From: Propionibacteriaceae bacterium
Lineage (GTDB): Bacteria; Actinomycetota; Actinomycetes; Propionibacteriales; Propionibacteriaceae
NCBI GenBank assembly: GCA_030532575.1
Contig: JAUNKV010000017.1
Span: 1-57,583 of the forward strand
Length of the DNA stretch: 57,583 bases
Direction of reading: 5' to 3'
Below the pieces are notes generated by a model. The model made no database searches. It had not been told where the DNA came from and was given only the letters and a program-made list of their open reading frames with translations. How positions within the stretch are numbered: position 1 is the first letter of the stretch; each line of letters begins with the position of its first letter. Positions 1 through 8,965 of the stretch are shown in pieces. The position numbers were made by a program, and so were the translations under genes.

Positions 1-249
1 CTGCACCACCCCCGGCTGGACCACGGCGGTCTGCTCGTCAATGGACAGGACCTGGGTGAGGTGCCGGGCCAGGGCGATCACCAGCCCGGTGTTGCTCTTC
101 GGCGGCTGACCGTACGGGGGCTGGCCCTGCGGCATCCCGTGCTGCGGGTAACCCTGCGGGGACTGGTAGCCCGGCTGCTGATAGCCCTGGGGCGGCTGTC
201 CCTGCGGGAAGCCTGGCCCACCCGGCCCGGACCACTGGCTGTTGCTCAT
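1..249 (-). CDS. Partial protein: Pro/Gly/Gln-rich N-terminus running into an FAD-oxidase-like segment
   Basis: Reads leftward off the window edge; 83 residues are visible. ATG at 247-249 is preceded (on its own strand) by a GGGAGAGG ribosome binding site. Residues 1-50 are rich in Pro, Gly, Gln and Tyr (repeats such as QPPQGYQQPGYQ), a composition usual at the N-terminus of small actinobacterial membrane proteins, where a membrane helix normally follows. Here the frame continues instead into residues about 53-83 (LARHLTQVLSIDEQTAVV, then QPGVV), which resembles the PCMH FAD-binding domain of glycolate/D-lactate-type dehydrogenases. The residues that usually precede this strand in such enzymes are missing. 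This may be a true fusion, a recombination product or an assembly joint; the window ends before it can be resolved. The reading frame is clear, the function is not. Confidence 0.5.
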   Translation of the reverse strand, partial: MSNSQWSGPGGPGFPQGQPPQGYQQPGYQSPQGYPQHGMPQGQPPYGQPPKSNTGLVIALARHLTQVLSIDEQTAVVQPGVVQ

Positions 250-380
250 GTACCTCTCCCGGTAAGTACGAGGAATTGACTAACTCTTTTCCAGAGTAGA
301 CACAGCACGGGTCACCCGTCCTGCTCGGGTGCGACGGCGGATGGCGCGGCACCTCAGGCGGCGGGGTGAAAGCTGGATGT

Positions 381-409
381 TTGGTCGCATCGGCAATGGC
401 TACTAAGAT
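381..409 (+). promoter_or_regulatory. Probable promoter of the XRE regulator
   Basis: TTGGTC at 381-386 and TAAGAT at 404-409 are separated by 17 bases. The predicted transcript start falls on or next to the ATG at 417, suggesting a leaderless mRNA. Inferred from pattern only. Confidence 0.45.
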
Positions 410-416
410 CGTCGCA

Positions 417-743
417 ATGCAGGGCAAAGGCGATCAAGATAGGCGTAACGAGGTGTCGGATGAGTGGCAGACCAACCTACGACTGGCCGATTTCGGAAGA
501 CATGTCCGGGGCTGGCGCATGGCGCTGGGGCTGACGGCCCAGCAGGTGGCCGAGCAGGCGGGCATCACCCGGGACACCCTGCGTCGAATCGAGTCCGGCA
601 ACCCGAAGGTTGGCTTCAACAACGTCGCCCAGGTGCTGCAGGTCCTCGGCCTGCTGGATCGGGTCGTCGAGGCCGTGGACCCGCTCGGCGACGACCTCGG
701 TCGTGCCCGCGCCGACCGCCTGCGTCGGAAACGAGTGCGCTGA
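417..743 (+). CDS. XRE-family helix-turn-helix regulator
   Basis: 108 residues. A Cro/C1-type helix-turn-helix covers about residues 25-80: MALGLTAQQVAEQAGITRDT then LRRIESG and GFNNVAQVLQVLGL, the usual five-helix pattern of HipB-like DNA-binding proteins. The C-terminus is short and basic (RADRLRRKRVR). I chose ATG 417 because a -10-like box ends 7 bases upstream; GTG 453 is a plausible alternative and loses only non-domain residues. No HipA kinase or other toxin follows; the next gene is a TetR regulator 62 bases downstream. It may be a remnant antitoxin or a stand-alone regulator. Family assignment is safe, target unknown. Confidence 0.8.
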   Translation: MQGKGDQDRRNEVSDEWQTNLRLADFGRHVRGWRMALGLTAQQVAEQAGITRDTLRRIESGNPKVGFNNVAQVLQVLGLLDRVVEAVDPLGDDLGRARADRLRRKRVR

Positions 744-768
744 GTGAAGGCCGGGATTTCGAGAAGTC

Positions 769-798
769 CTGTACATCTGTACATGTACATGTGTACAG
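769..798 (+). promoter_or_regulatory. TetR operator overlapping the tetR promoter
   Basis: A 30-bp near-palindrome centred at 783/784. The core TGTACATGTACA (778-789) is perfectly symmetric and the outer arms CTGTACA (769-775) and TGTACAG (792-798) mirror each other. The likely -10 box TACAGT (794-799) lies at its right edge, 6 bases before the GTG at 806. A repressor bound here would block transcription of its own gene and the exporter genes behind it. Symmetry is seen directly; binding is inferred. Confidence 0.75.
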
Positions 799-805
799 TA
801 AAGCT

Positions 806-1369
806 GTGGCCAAGCGAACCAGGGACCCAGAAGGGCGCAGGAACCTCATCCTGCGTGCCGCCGGGGAGCTGATCCGAGACATCGGGGTCAGTGCGATCAC
901 CCACCGCAAGGTCGCCGAGAAGGCCCAGGTGCCGCTCGGCTCCACCACCCAGTACTTCACCTCACTGACCGACCTCATCACCGAGGCCCTGACCGGGATG
1001 GCCGCAGAGCGTCAGGCCCGGCTGGACCAGGTGGTGCAGGACCTGCTCACCGCCAAGGACGTGGTGCCGGTCCTGGCGGAGCTGGTGGAGGCATCCCTCA
1101 CCAATCCCACACTGATACGCAACGAACTGTCCTTCTGGCTGCTCCACACCACCCATCCCAAGCTGAAACAGTTCATGCGCATCGGCGACGAAGCCGTCCT
1201 CGCAGCCCTTGCCCAGCGCTGCTCCAAGGAACAGGCCGAGGCCGTCATGATCCACATCTACGGGCTGATGCTGCACGCCGCCGTGCAGAAGCGGCGCACC
1301 CCCCGCGCCGAGATGGAGGAATCCTTCCGGCGGCTGCTCAGCCCCACCCACCCCCGGGGGGACCCATGA
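806..1369 (+). CDS. TetR-family repressor of the adjacent ABC exporter
   Basis: 187 residues from GTG 806. The N-terminal TetR helix-turn-helix spans about residues 8-52 (RRNLILRAAGELIRDIG, ITHRKVAEKAQVPLG, TTQYFTSLTDLI), followed by an all-helical ligand-binding part with AVMIHIYGLMLHAAVQ near the end. The start is set by the operator: the frame is open further upstream, but the upstream part overlaps the XRE gene and the palindrome. Its stop overlaps an ATG at 1366, and the exporter ATPase follows. By analogy with DrrA/DrrB loci it probably senses a toxic small molecule and derepresses the pump; the ligand cannot be read from sequence. Confidence 0.88.
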   Translation: MAKRTRDPEGRRNLILRAAGELIRDIGVSAITHRKVAEKAQVPLGSTTQYFTSLTDLITEALTGMAAERQARLDQVVQDLLTAKDVVPVLAELVEASLTNPTLIRNELSFWLLHTTHPKLKQFMRIGDEAVLAALAQRCSKEQAEAVMIHIYGLMLHAAVQKRRTPRAEMEESFRRLLSPTHPRGDP

Positions 1370-1375
1370 ACCAGA

Positions 1376-1408
1376 CCGGGTGGCCACCAGAAACCTGGGG
1401 CCACCCGG
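1376..1408 (+). promoter_or_regulatory. Strong hairpin between tetR and the ABC ATPase gene
   Basis: CCGGGTGGCC (1376-1385) pairs perfectly with GGCCACCCGG (1399-1408), and CCAG/CTGG extends the stem above one bulged A, leaving an AAAC loop. No T-run follows, so it is not a standard terminator. It sits in the 98-base leader before ATG 1468 and could tune read-through or RNA stability. It also argues that 1366-1467 is untranslated leader. Confidence 0.5.
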
Positions 1409-1467
1409 CTGGGGCAGGCGTTGTTGCAGCGACGCCCTGCCTCTTCCAACCACGAGAAAGGCACCGC

Positions 1468-2427
1468 ATGTCCTTCATCCGTGCGCAGGAATTGCGCAAA
1501 ATCTATCAAACCCGCAGCGGAGAGGTGCGAGCCCTCGACGGCCTCAACCTTGAGGTCGCCCAGGGCTCCGTCATGGCGCTGCTCGGCCCCAACGGGGCAG
1601 GCAAGACCACCACGGTCAAGGTGCTCACCACGCTGCTGCGCCCCAACTCCGGCGCCGCGACGGTGGCAGGGCACGACGTGCTCACCCACCCGGAACGGGT
1701 GCGCCCGCTCATGGGGACCTCCGGGCAGTTCGCCGCCGTCGATGAGGAACTCACCGCCAGGGAGAACCTGGAGTTGATCGCCAGGCTCTACCAGCTCGGC
1801 CGCCGCCAGGCCCGGACCCGCGCCGTCGAACTCCTCGAGGCCTTCGGCCTGGCCAAGGATGCAAACCGGCCCCTCGGCGGCTTCTCCGGTGGAATGCGAC
1901 GGCGCGTCGACCTGGCCGGGGCCCTGGTCGTCGATCCGCCCGTGCTGTTCCTCGACGAACCCACCACCGGCCTCGACCCTGCCGCCCGTACCGGGCTGTG
2001 GGAGGTGATCCGGGAACGGGTGGCGGCTGGGACCACGCTGTTGCTCACCACCCAGTACCTGGGGGAGGCCGACCAGCTGGCCGACCGCATCGCCGTGATC
2101 GACCAGGGCCGGGTCATCGCCGAGGGCACCGCTGATGAGCTCAAAACCCGCGTCGGCAGGAAGCGTATCGAGGTGACGGTCATCTCACCCGAGCACCTCG
2201 AGAGGGCGCGCCAGATCGTCGCGATCCACGCCGTCGGAGCGGTCAACGTGGTGGAACGCAGCATCATCGCGCAGGTGAATGATGCCACCACAGCGCTGAC
2301 GACCGTGATGCAGGAACTCCGGGCCGCAGGCATCGAGCTCCACGACGCCGGCATCCGACGCCCCTCCCTCGATGAGGTCTTCCTCACCCTCACCGGGAAG
2401 GACCAGGCCGAGGAGGTGGCGGCATGA
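1468..2427 (+). CDS. ABC exporter ATP-binding protein, DrrA type
   Basis: 319 residues. Walker A is GPNGAGKTTT (near residue 40), the ABC signature is GGFSGGMRRRVDLAGAL, Walker B is VLFLDEPTTGLDP, and the switch His lies in the TTQYLGEAD context typical of DrrA (Q in place of H). The C-terminal about 80 residues form the DrrA extension ending PSLDEVFLTLTG. I preferred ATG 1468, preceded by GAGAAAGG, over ATG 1366, whose extra 34 residues match no domain. It overlaps the permease gene by ATGA. With that permease it would form an ABC-2 pump for drugs, peptides or lipids; substrate unknown. Confidence 0.93.
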   Translation: MSFIRAQELRKIYQTRSGEVRALDGLNLEVAQGSVMALLGPNGAGKTTTVKVLTTLLRPNSGAATVAGHDVLTHPERVRPLMGTSGQFAAVDEELTARENLELIARLYQLGRRQARTRAVELLEAFGLAKDANRPLGGFSGGMRRRVDLAGALVVDPPVLFLDEPTTGLDPAARTGLWEVIRERVAAGTTLLLTTQYLGEADQLADRIAVIDQGRVIAEGTADELKTRVGRKRIEVTVISPEHLERARQIVAIHAVGAVNVVERSIIAQVNDATTALTTVMQELRAAGIELHDAGIRRPSLDEVFLTLTGKDQAEEVAA

Positions 2428-3245
2428 CTGCGACCCCACTGAATCGTCCCGCTGCGCTCGCCTGGCTGGCGGATGTCTCAGCCCTGACCACACGCAGCGT
2501 CATCGCGCTTCGACGCCGCCCGGAGGTGCTGGCCTTCTCCGTGATCCAGCCCATCTTGTTCGTGCTGCTGTTCACCCAGGTCTTCGCCGGGGCGATCCCG
2601 GTCCAGAGCGACGACTACACCAACTACCTCATGGCAGGAATCTTCGCCCAGACCGTGGTGTTCTCCTCCATGGTGTGCGGGATCACCATCGCCGAGGACC
2701 TCAAGAAGGGCATCATCGACCGGTTCCGCAGCCTCCCCATGCACCCCAGCGCCATCCTCATGGCCTGCACCCTGTCCAACCTCATCGTCAGCGCCTTCTC
2801 CATCCTGGTCATGGCCGTCACGGGGCTGCTGGTGGGGTGGCGGTTCAACGAGGGCTGGTGGAACATGCTCGCCGGGCTCGGGCTGCTGCTGGCTTTCTCA
2901 TGGGCGATGAGCTGGCTCATGGTGGCCCTCGGGGTGCGGCTCGGGGATGCCAGAAGCGTCAACACCGCGGCAATGCTCATCGTCATGCCCCTGTCCTTCC
3001 TCAGCAACGCCTTCGTGCCGCTGGAGACCATGACCGGCTGGGTCAAGGCGGTGGCGCAGTGGAACCCGGTCTCGACGCTGGTGCAGGCCTGCCGCAGCCT
3101 GTTCGGCAACCTCGGCAGCGCCCCGACCCCCGAGGGATGGCCGCTCCAAGATGCCGTCGCCGCGACCCTGGGCTACCTGGTGCTCTTCGTCGTCCTCTTC
3201 GGCCCCCTGGCCGCCTGGGCCTTCCGCGCCAGGACCAGCCGCTGA
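2424..3245 (+). CDS. ABC-2 type exporter permease, DrrB type
   Basis: 273 residues, six predicted membrane segments: FSVIQPILFVLLFTQVF, the AGIFAQTVVFSSMVCGI region, LIVSAFSILVMAVTGLLVG, MLAGLGLLLAFSWAMSWLMV, AAMLIVMPLSFLSNAFVPL and TLGYLVLFVVLFGPLAAWAF. The motif around FRSLPMHPSAI is characteristic of the ABC-2 membrane family (daunorubicin/oleandomycin resistance). ATG 2424 overlaps the ATPase stop, so the two proteins are probably made together. A strong hairpin follows the stop, closing the tetR-drrAB-like unit. Confidence 0.92.
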   Translation: MTATPLNRPAALAWLADVSALTTRSVIALRRRPEVLAFSVIQPILFVLLFTQVFAGAIPVQSDDYTNYLMAGIFAQTVVFSSMVCGITIAEDLKKGIIDRFRSLPMHPSAILMACTLSNLIVSAFSILVMAVTGLLVGWRFNEGWWNMLAGLGLLLAFSWAMSWLMVALGVRLGDARSVNTAAMLIVMPLSFLSNAFVPLETMTGWVKAVAQWNPVSTLVQACRSLFGNLGSAPTPEGWPLQDAVAATLGYLVLFVVLFGPLAAWAFRARTSR

Positions 3246-3252
3246 CAACACG

Positions 3253-3285
3253 CTGCGCCCCGAGGGAAACCCCATCGGGGCGCAG
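3253..3285. terminator. Bidirectional terminator hairpin
   Basis: CTGCGCCCCGA (3253-3263) and TCGGGGCGCAG (3275-3285) form a perfect 11-bp stem with an 11-base loop, between the stops of two convergent genes. No long T-run, as is common in GC-rich actinobacteria. Confidence 0.75.
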
Positions 3286-3299
3286 ACTCATGTGTGGCC

Positions 3300-4229
3300 T
3301 CAGGACTCGATCAGACCCTCGAAGAGCACCGTGCTGAGGTAGCGCTCCCCGAAGTCCGGCAGCACCACGACGATGGTCTTGCCCGCGTTCTCCGGGCGGC
3401 CCGCCACCTCGGCGGCAGCGGACAGGGCGGCACCCGAGGAGATGCCGACCAGCAGCCCCTCCTCGGTTGCAGCGGCGCGGGCGGCCGTCACTGCCTGATC
3501 GACGCTGCGGGTGATGACCTCGTCGATCACGCCCCGGTCCAGGATCTCCGGCACGAAGTTCGCGCCCAGCCCCTGGATCTTGTGCGGGCCGGGCTGGCCG
3601 CCGGAGAGGATCGGGGACTCGGCGGGCTCCACCGCGATGACCTGCACCCCTGGCTTGCGCTCCTTGAGCACCTGCCCCACCCCGGAGATGGTGCCACCGG
3701 TGCCGACCCCGGCGATGAAGATGTCCACGCCGCCATCGGTGTCCGCCCAGATCTCCTCGGCGGTGGTGCGACGGTGAACCTCCAGGTTGGCGCGGTTGGC
3801 GAACTGGCGGGCCAGGATGCCACCCCGCTCGGCGGCGATCTCCTCGGCCTTCGCGACCGCCCCCTTCATCCCCAGCGGGCCAGGGGTCAGGACGAGCTCC
3901 GCCCCGTAGGCGCGCAGCAGGGCCCGGCGCTCCAGCGACATCGTCTCCGGCATCGCCAGCACCACCTTGTAGCCCTTCGCCGCGCCGACCATTGCCAGGG
4001 CGATACCGGTGTTGCCGGAGGTGCCCTCGACGATGGTGCCGCCGGGCTTCAGCTCACCGGAGGCCTCGGCGGCGGCGATGATGGCCGCGCCGATGCGGTC
4101 CTTGACCGAGTTGGCGGGGTTGTAGAACTCCAGCTTGGCCAACACGGTGGCATTGTCACCGGCCACGCGGTTGACCTTGACGAGCGGGGTGCGGCCGATC
4201 ACGGCCGTGACATCTGAGTAAACGGTCAT
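3300..4229 (-). CDS. cysK: Cysteine synthase A (O-acetylserine sulfhydrylase)
   Basis: 309 residues, the normal CysK length. It converts O-acetylserine and sulfide to cysteine with pyridoxal phosphate. Seen: the PLP lysine in [11 protein letters not shown] (residue about 43), the substrate/phosphate loop [12 protein letters not shown], the glycine loop [11 protein letters not shown], and SSGAALSAA near the C-terminus. The N-terminal [16 protein letters not shown] is the standard family start. Transcribed divergently from guaA, with 87 bases between the two starts. No cysE (serine acetyltransferase) lies beside it, although cysK-cysE pairs are common. Confidence 0.96.
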   Translation of the reverse strand: MTVYSDVTAVIGRTPLVKVNRVAGDNATVLAKLEFYNPANSVKDRIGAAIIAAAEASGELKPGGTIVEGTSGNTGIALAMVGAAKGYKVVLAMPETMSLERRALLRAYGAELVLTPGPLGMKGAVAKAEEIAAERGGILARQFANRANLEVHRRTTAEEIWADTDGGVDIFIAGVGTGGTISGVGQVLKERKPGVQVIAVEPAESPILSGGQPGPHKIQGLGANFVPEILDRGVIDEVITRSVDQAVTAARAAATEEGLLVGISSGAALSAAAEVAGRPENAGKTIVVVLPDFGERYLSTVLFEGLIES

Positions 4230-4316
4230 GTCAGGTCAACTCCACAGCCAACCGGTGTATTCCCGACCGGGCGTCACTTGGACCCTTGACGTCCCACGGT
4301 CATAGACTCATGTGCC

Positions 4317-5870
<1,554 letters not shown>

Positions 5871-5892
5871 GCGGAGGAAACGGAGAAAAGGA

Positions 5893-5941
5893 GCTGCTCG
5901 CCGCGGAGGACGCCTGGGTGGTTGGCGATACGGCGAGCAGC
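5893..5941. terminator. Possible terminator after guaA
   Basis: GCTGCTCGCCG (5893-5903) and CGGCGAGCAGC (5931-5941) are a perfect 11-bp inverted repeat with a 27-base loop, between convergent guaA and the small PspC gene. The long loop makes the role less certain. The 160 bases between these genes hold nothing else I recognise. Confidence 0.45.
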
Positions 5942-6030
5942 GATGGGGGGACCTCAATCATCACCCGGGAGCCCTCTGAAAAGCCAGCCCAGGCCCCGGG
6001 AATGGCCAAAAGGGTGACGGGGCCAAAGAT

Positions 6031-6255
6031 TCAAGGCCGCCGGAACTCGCGGCGCAGGTCCTCGAAGGCGGAGCCTCCTCCGGCACGGGGCAGGAACAGC
6101 CACAGCACGAGGTAGAGGGCGATACCGCTGCCGCCGAGGAGCACGAAGACCACCAGGGCGAGACGCACCCAGAGGGTTTCGACCCCGAGCGACCTGGCGA
6201 TGCCACCGCAGACCCCAGCGATGATCTTGTTGTTCTCGGAACGGGTGAGGGACAT
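6031..6255 (-). CDS. Small PspC-domain membrane protein
   Basis: 74 residues, essentially one PspC domain: SENNKIIAGVCGGIARSLG, then LWVRLALVVFVLLGGSGIAL and LYLVLWLFLPR. ATG 6255 is preceded by AAGGAG on its strand. PspC proteins sit in the membrane and help sense or dampen envelope stress. It is the last gene of a leftward three-gene operon (7573 to 6031) behind a two-helix protein and a PspC/toastrack-like protein, facing away from a PspC-histidine kinase. Confidence 0.88.
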   Translation of the reverse strand: MSLTRSENNKIIAGVCGGIARSLGVETLWVRLALVVFVLLGGSGIALYLVLWLFLPRAGGGSAFEDLRREFRRP

Positions 6256-6293
6256 GATGGACTCCTTGCAATCGGTGTGTCGTGGTCGGATCG

Positions 6294-6485
6294 TCAGTTC
6301 TTGTCGTGGGGGCCCCGGCTGAGGCCGAGCATGAGCCCGAGGGTTCCCACCGCGAGCAGCACGGCGGCGAACCACATCTTTCCCGAGACCAACTGGGGCA
6401 TCCCGGTGCCGAACCAGAGCCCGACCCCGGCGAAGCCGGTGAGCACCAGCCCGGTCAGGAGGGTGGGGAGGTCGAGTCGTCTCAT
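6294..6485 (-). CDS. Small two-helix membrane protein in the PspC operon
   Basis: 63 residues. Two membrane helices: LPTLLTGLVLTGFAGVGLWF and WFAAVLLAVGTLGLMLGL, separated by a short GMPQLVSGK loop, and a short polar tail. ATG 6485 overlaps the stop of the preceding PspC/toastrack-like gene (ATGA), so the two are translationally coupled. No catalytic residue is visible. The position, between two PspC proteins, suggests a membrane partner in stress sensing, similar in layout to LiaI-like proteins; I do not recognise a named family. Confidence 0.75.
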   Translation of the reverse strand: MRRLDLPTLLTGLVLTGFAGVGLWFGTGMPQLVSGKMWFAAVLLAVGTLGLMLGLSRGPHDKN

Positions 6486-7573
6486 CGTGGGTGCTCCAGG
6501 ATGACCTCGGAGGCCGTGGCCTCGACCCGAATCCGCAGTCCCGGCGCCGACGGTGCCGGGCCAGCAGCGGGGACGAGCCGAACATCCGAGACGGTCTCGG
6601 TGATCTGGAGGTCGGCAGGGGGAGCGTCAAGCAGCACGCGGACCTGGCTGGCCACGGCCTGGATGACGACGACGGCCTCGGTGTCCGCCCCGCTCAGGCC
6701 GCGAAGGTCCAGGACGGTGGAATCAGCCACGTAGGCGTGGACCAGCTGCGTTGCGTGCCTCGGGTCCGCGACGGCCTGTGGCGCTGCGGAGCGCAGTGAG
6801 ACCAGGGAGCCGAAGAGCCCGGCGACCAGCAGCAGGCCCAGCAGGAAGATGGTGGGCAGACGGCGCGAACGGATCAACAGTGCCCACCCGGTCGTCACCA
6901 CACCGGCGATGCCGAGCGCTCCGGCGGCCCCCAGCAGTCGGCTGCCGAACAGCAACTCCAGGGCAGGGTAGGAGGCTGCACCCAGGATGGTGACCAACAG
7001 GGCGCCGAGCCAGCTGACCGGGCTGCTCTCGGGGCGTGGCGGCGCAGGCTCCTGGAGGTCGGGTTCCGGTGCGTAGAGGTCCACCACGGGAAGCTGCGGG
7101 CCGTGTTCGACCGGCTCAGTGATGACGCCGTCGGGGCTGGGAGGGGCGGACACCGGGGAGCCGGGCGCAACGGGCCGGTATCGCTTCACCAGCAGCGCCA
7201 TCAGCCCGAGCAGCAGAATGGGGATGACGGAGATCGGGACGATCCGGGAGCCCGCTGCGGCCGCCAGCACCGAGCTGATGCCGATGACCAGCCACTGGGT
7301 GCGGGGCGCCCAGGAACCGAACTGGGGGAGCGCACGGACGATGGGTGGCCCGGCATGGCCCTCGCGTGGGGTGAGCAGCACCCCCCAGACGTAGACCACG
7401 GCACCGACACCTCCGACGGGCACCAGGAGGATGAAGAACACCCTCACCAGCAGCGGATCGACGGTGAACCGGGCGCCCAGGCTGCGGCTGAGACCGGGGG
7501 TGGTGGAGTTGGCTGGGCGCTCCAGGCGCACCAGTCCCGGGTGCAGGGTCCCGAGGTCCACCAACTGATTCAT
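6482..7573 (-). CDS. PspC-domain membrane protein with toastrack-like C-terminus
   Basis: 363 residues. The N-terminal PspC domain (about 10-70) contains STTPGLSRSLGARFTVDPLL and VRVFFILLVPVGGVGAVVYV. Several more helices follow (SVIPILLLGLMALLV; WLGALLVTILGAASYPALEL; GALGIAGVVTTGWALLI; IFLLGLLLVAGLFGSLV). The last about 90 residues form regular beta-rich repeats (STVLDLRGL, AVASQVRVLLDAP, GLRIRVEATASEVILEH) like the toastrack/DUF4097-type folds found with PspC. ATG 7573 was chosen because the PspC domain starts right after it; the open frame further upstream lies under the divergent kinase gene. First gene of the leftward operon. Confidence 0.85.
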   Translation of the reverse strand: MNQLVDLGTLHPGLVRLERPANSTTPGLSRSLGARFTVDPLLVRVFFILLVPVGGVGAVVYVWGVLLTPREGHAGPPIVRALPQFGSWAPRTQWLVIGISSVLAAAAGSRIVPISVIPILLLGLMALLVKRYRPVAPGSPVSAPPSPDGVITEPVEHGPQLPVVDLYAPEPDLQEPAPPRPESSPVSWLGALLVTILGAASYPALELLFGSRLLGAAGALGIAGVVTTGWALLIRSRRLPTIFLLGLLLVAGLFGSLVSLRSAAPQAVADPRHATQLVHAYVADSTVLDLRGLSGADTEAVVVIQAVASQVRVLLDAPPADLQITETVSDVRLVPAAGPAPSAPGLRIRVEATASEVILEHPR

Positions 7574-7628
7574 GCCCTCAAGTGTGGCTTGCCCGGCTGG
7601 TCCTGGCCATCCGGGTAGCCCCTGAGGA

Positions 7629-7672
7629 GGGCCTGAAATTTGGCTTCCCGGCCCTGAAACCCGGCCCTGAAA
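7629..7672. repeat. Short direct repeats between divergent PspC operons
   Basis: Three copies of a GGSCCTGAAA decamer at 7629-7638, 7650-7659 and 7663-7672, the last two inside a longer tandem repeat (GGCCCTGAAACCC twice). They lie in the 150-base region shared by both PspC transcription units and may bind the LuxR-type regulator encoded next door. The repeats are seen; the role is a guess. Confidence 0.4.
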
Positions 7673-7723
7673 CCCAGCCCGGGGCGTGACGTGGGGCGGG
7701 GATCGTGACACCCTTGAGGGGAC

Positions 7724-8965
7724 ATGACCAGTCCTGCCGCATCCCCTGAGCGAAGCCCTCAGCTGCAGCGCGACCTGACTGCCAAGGCGATTGCCGGGGT
7801 GGCCAGTGGTATCGCGCTGCACCTGGGGGTGGCCGCCATGTGGGTGCGGCTGGTGCTCGTGGCATTGGCGCTGTTCAACGGGATCGGGGTCCTGGTCTAC
7901 GCGGCGCTGTGGATGCTGATGCCGACCACTGCACGGGAGCTGGAGGCCCCCGGGCTGGAAGGGGCCAGCCGTACCGGGAGGCGTCCCGAGCAGCGGATGA
8001 GCGGCATTGATGCCGGGGTGTTGTTCTCCGTCGGGATTCTCATCGGTGGAGTGCTGTGGGCGGTCGCCCTGGATGCCTCCCCCGGGATGACGCCGATGTT
8101 CTGGCCGCTGGTGCTGGGTGGGCTCGGAGTGGTGCTGGTGTGGGTACAGGCGGACCGGGTGGGCAGCCAACTGGCCTCGTCGGCCGAGGGGCGCAGGCTG
8201 CCACGCGGCAAGGCGCTGGCCAGCCTCGCCCGTCTGGTGGGAGGCATGGTCCTGGTGGGATTCGGGATCAGCTGGATCGTTGCCAGTCAGCTGGGGTGGC
8301 GTGACCTGCCCGTGGTGATCGGGGCGGCGCTGGCGCTGCTGGTGGGGGTCGTGGTGGTGGCGGCCCCGTGGTTGTTGCGGGCGGTGACCCGGTTCCGCAA
8401 CGCCGACCGGGACCGGTTGCGGGCCGAGGCCCGGGCGGACATGGCGGCCCATCTGCACGACTCGGTGCTCCAGACCCTGGCCCTGATTCAGCGTCAGGCG
8501 GATGACCCGACGGCTGTGGCGTCGCTCGCGCGTCGGCAGGAGCGGGAACTGCGGACCTGGCTCTACGGTGAGGAAGCCGCAGCACAAACTCTGAAGGGCG
8601 CGTTGGAGCAGATTCGGATCGACGTCGAGGAGCGGTTCCCCATCGCCGTCGAGGTGGTGTGCGTGGGAGACCTGGAGCTCGATGATGCAGCGACGGCGCT
8701 CGTTCACGCCACGAGGGAGGCCGTCACCAACGCGGCGAAGCACTCCGGGTCGACGCGCGTCGATGTGTACGCAGAGGTCGCCCCCGATGTCGTCGAGGTG
8801 TTCATCCGGGACCGGGGGAAGGGATTCGACGAGTCCCAGGTCCGCTCTGACCGGATGGGCGTGCGAGAATCAATCCGTGCGCGCATGAGGCGGCACGGCG
8901 GCACGGCCCGGATCAGGACCGCGCCGGGCGAGGGTACCGAGGTCAGCTTGGAGCTGCAACGATGA
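7724..8965 (+). CDS. PspC-domain sensor histidine kinase
   Basis: 413 residues. The N-terminus (about 15-72) is a PspC domain: LTAKAIAGVASGIALHLGV and MWVRLVLVALALFNGIGVLV. More membrane helices follow (GVLFSVGILIGGVLWAVAL; LARLVGGMVLVGFGISWIV; VVIGAALALLVGVVVVAAPW). The dimerisation/phospho-acceptor segment is ADMAAHLHDSVLQTLALIQR, the HisKA_3 type, and the ATPase has HATREAVTNAAKHSG and DRGKGFD. It overlaps its response regulator by ATGA. Fusing PspC to the kinase puts the stress sensor in the same chain as the signalling enzyme; the divergent operon supplies more PspC domains. Related to actinobacterial PspC-kinase pairs such as MacS. Confidence 0.93.
   Translation: MTSPAASPERSPQLQRDLTAKAIAGVASGIALHLGVAAMWVRLVLVALALFNGIGVLVYAALWMLMPTTARELEAPGLEGASRTGRRPEQRMSGIDAGVLFSVGILIGGVLWAVALDASPGMTPMFWPLVLGGLGVVLVWVQADRVGSQLASSAEGRRLPRGKALASLARLVGGMVLVGFGISWIVASQLGWRDLPVVIGAALALLVGVVVVAAPWLLRAVTRFRNADRDRLRAEARADMAAHLHDSVLQTLALIQRQADDPTAVASLARRQERELRTWLYGEEAAAQTLKGALEQIRIDVEERFPIAVEVVCVGDLELDDAATALVHATREAVTNAAKHSGSTRVDVYAEVAPDVVEVFIRDRGKGFDESQVRSDRMGVRESIRARMRRHGGTARIRTAPGEGTEVSLELQR

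Noticed and set aside
464-805. Upstream open extension of the TetR gene
   Set aside because: It runs under the XRE gene and through the operator; domain sequence begins only after GTG 806.
7574-8743. Long open frame upstream of the PspC/toastrack-like protein, opposite the kinase gene
   Set aside because: It is the GC-rich complement of the PspC-kinase, with His/Gln/Pro-rich low-complexity translation and no domain.
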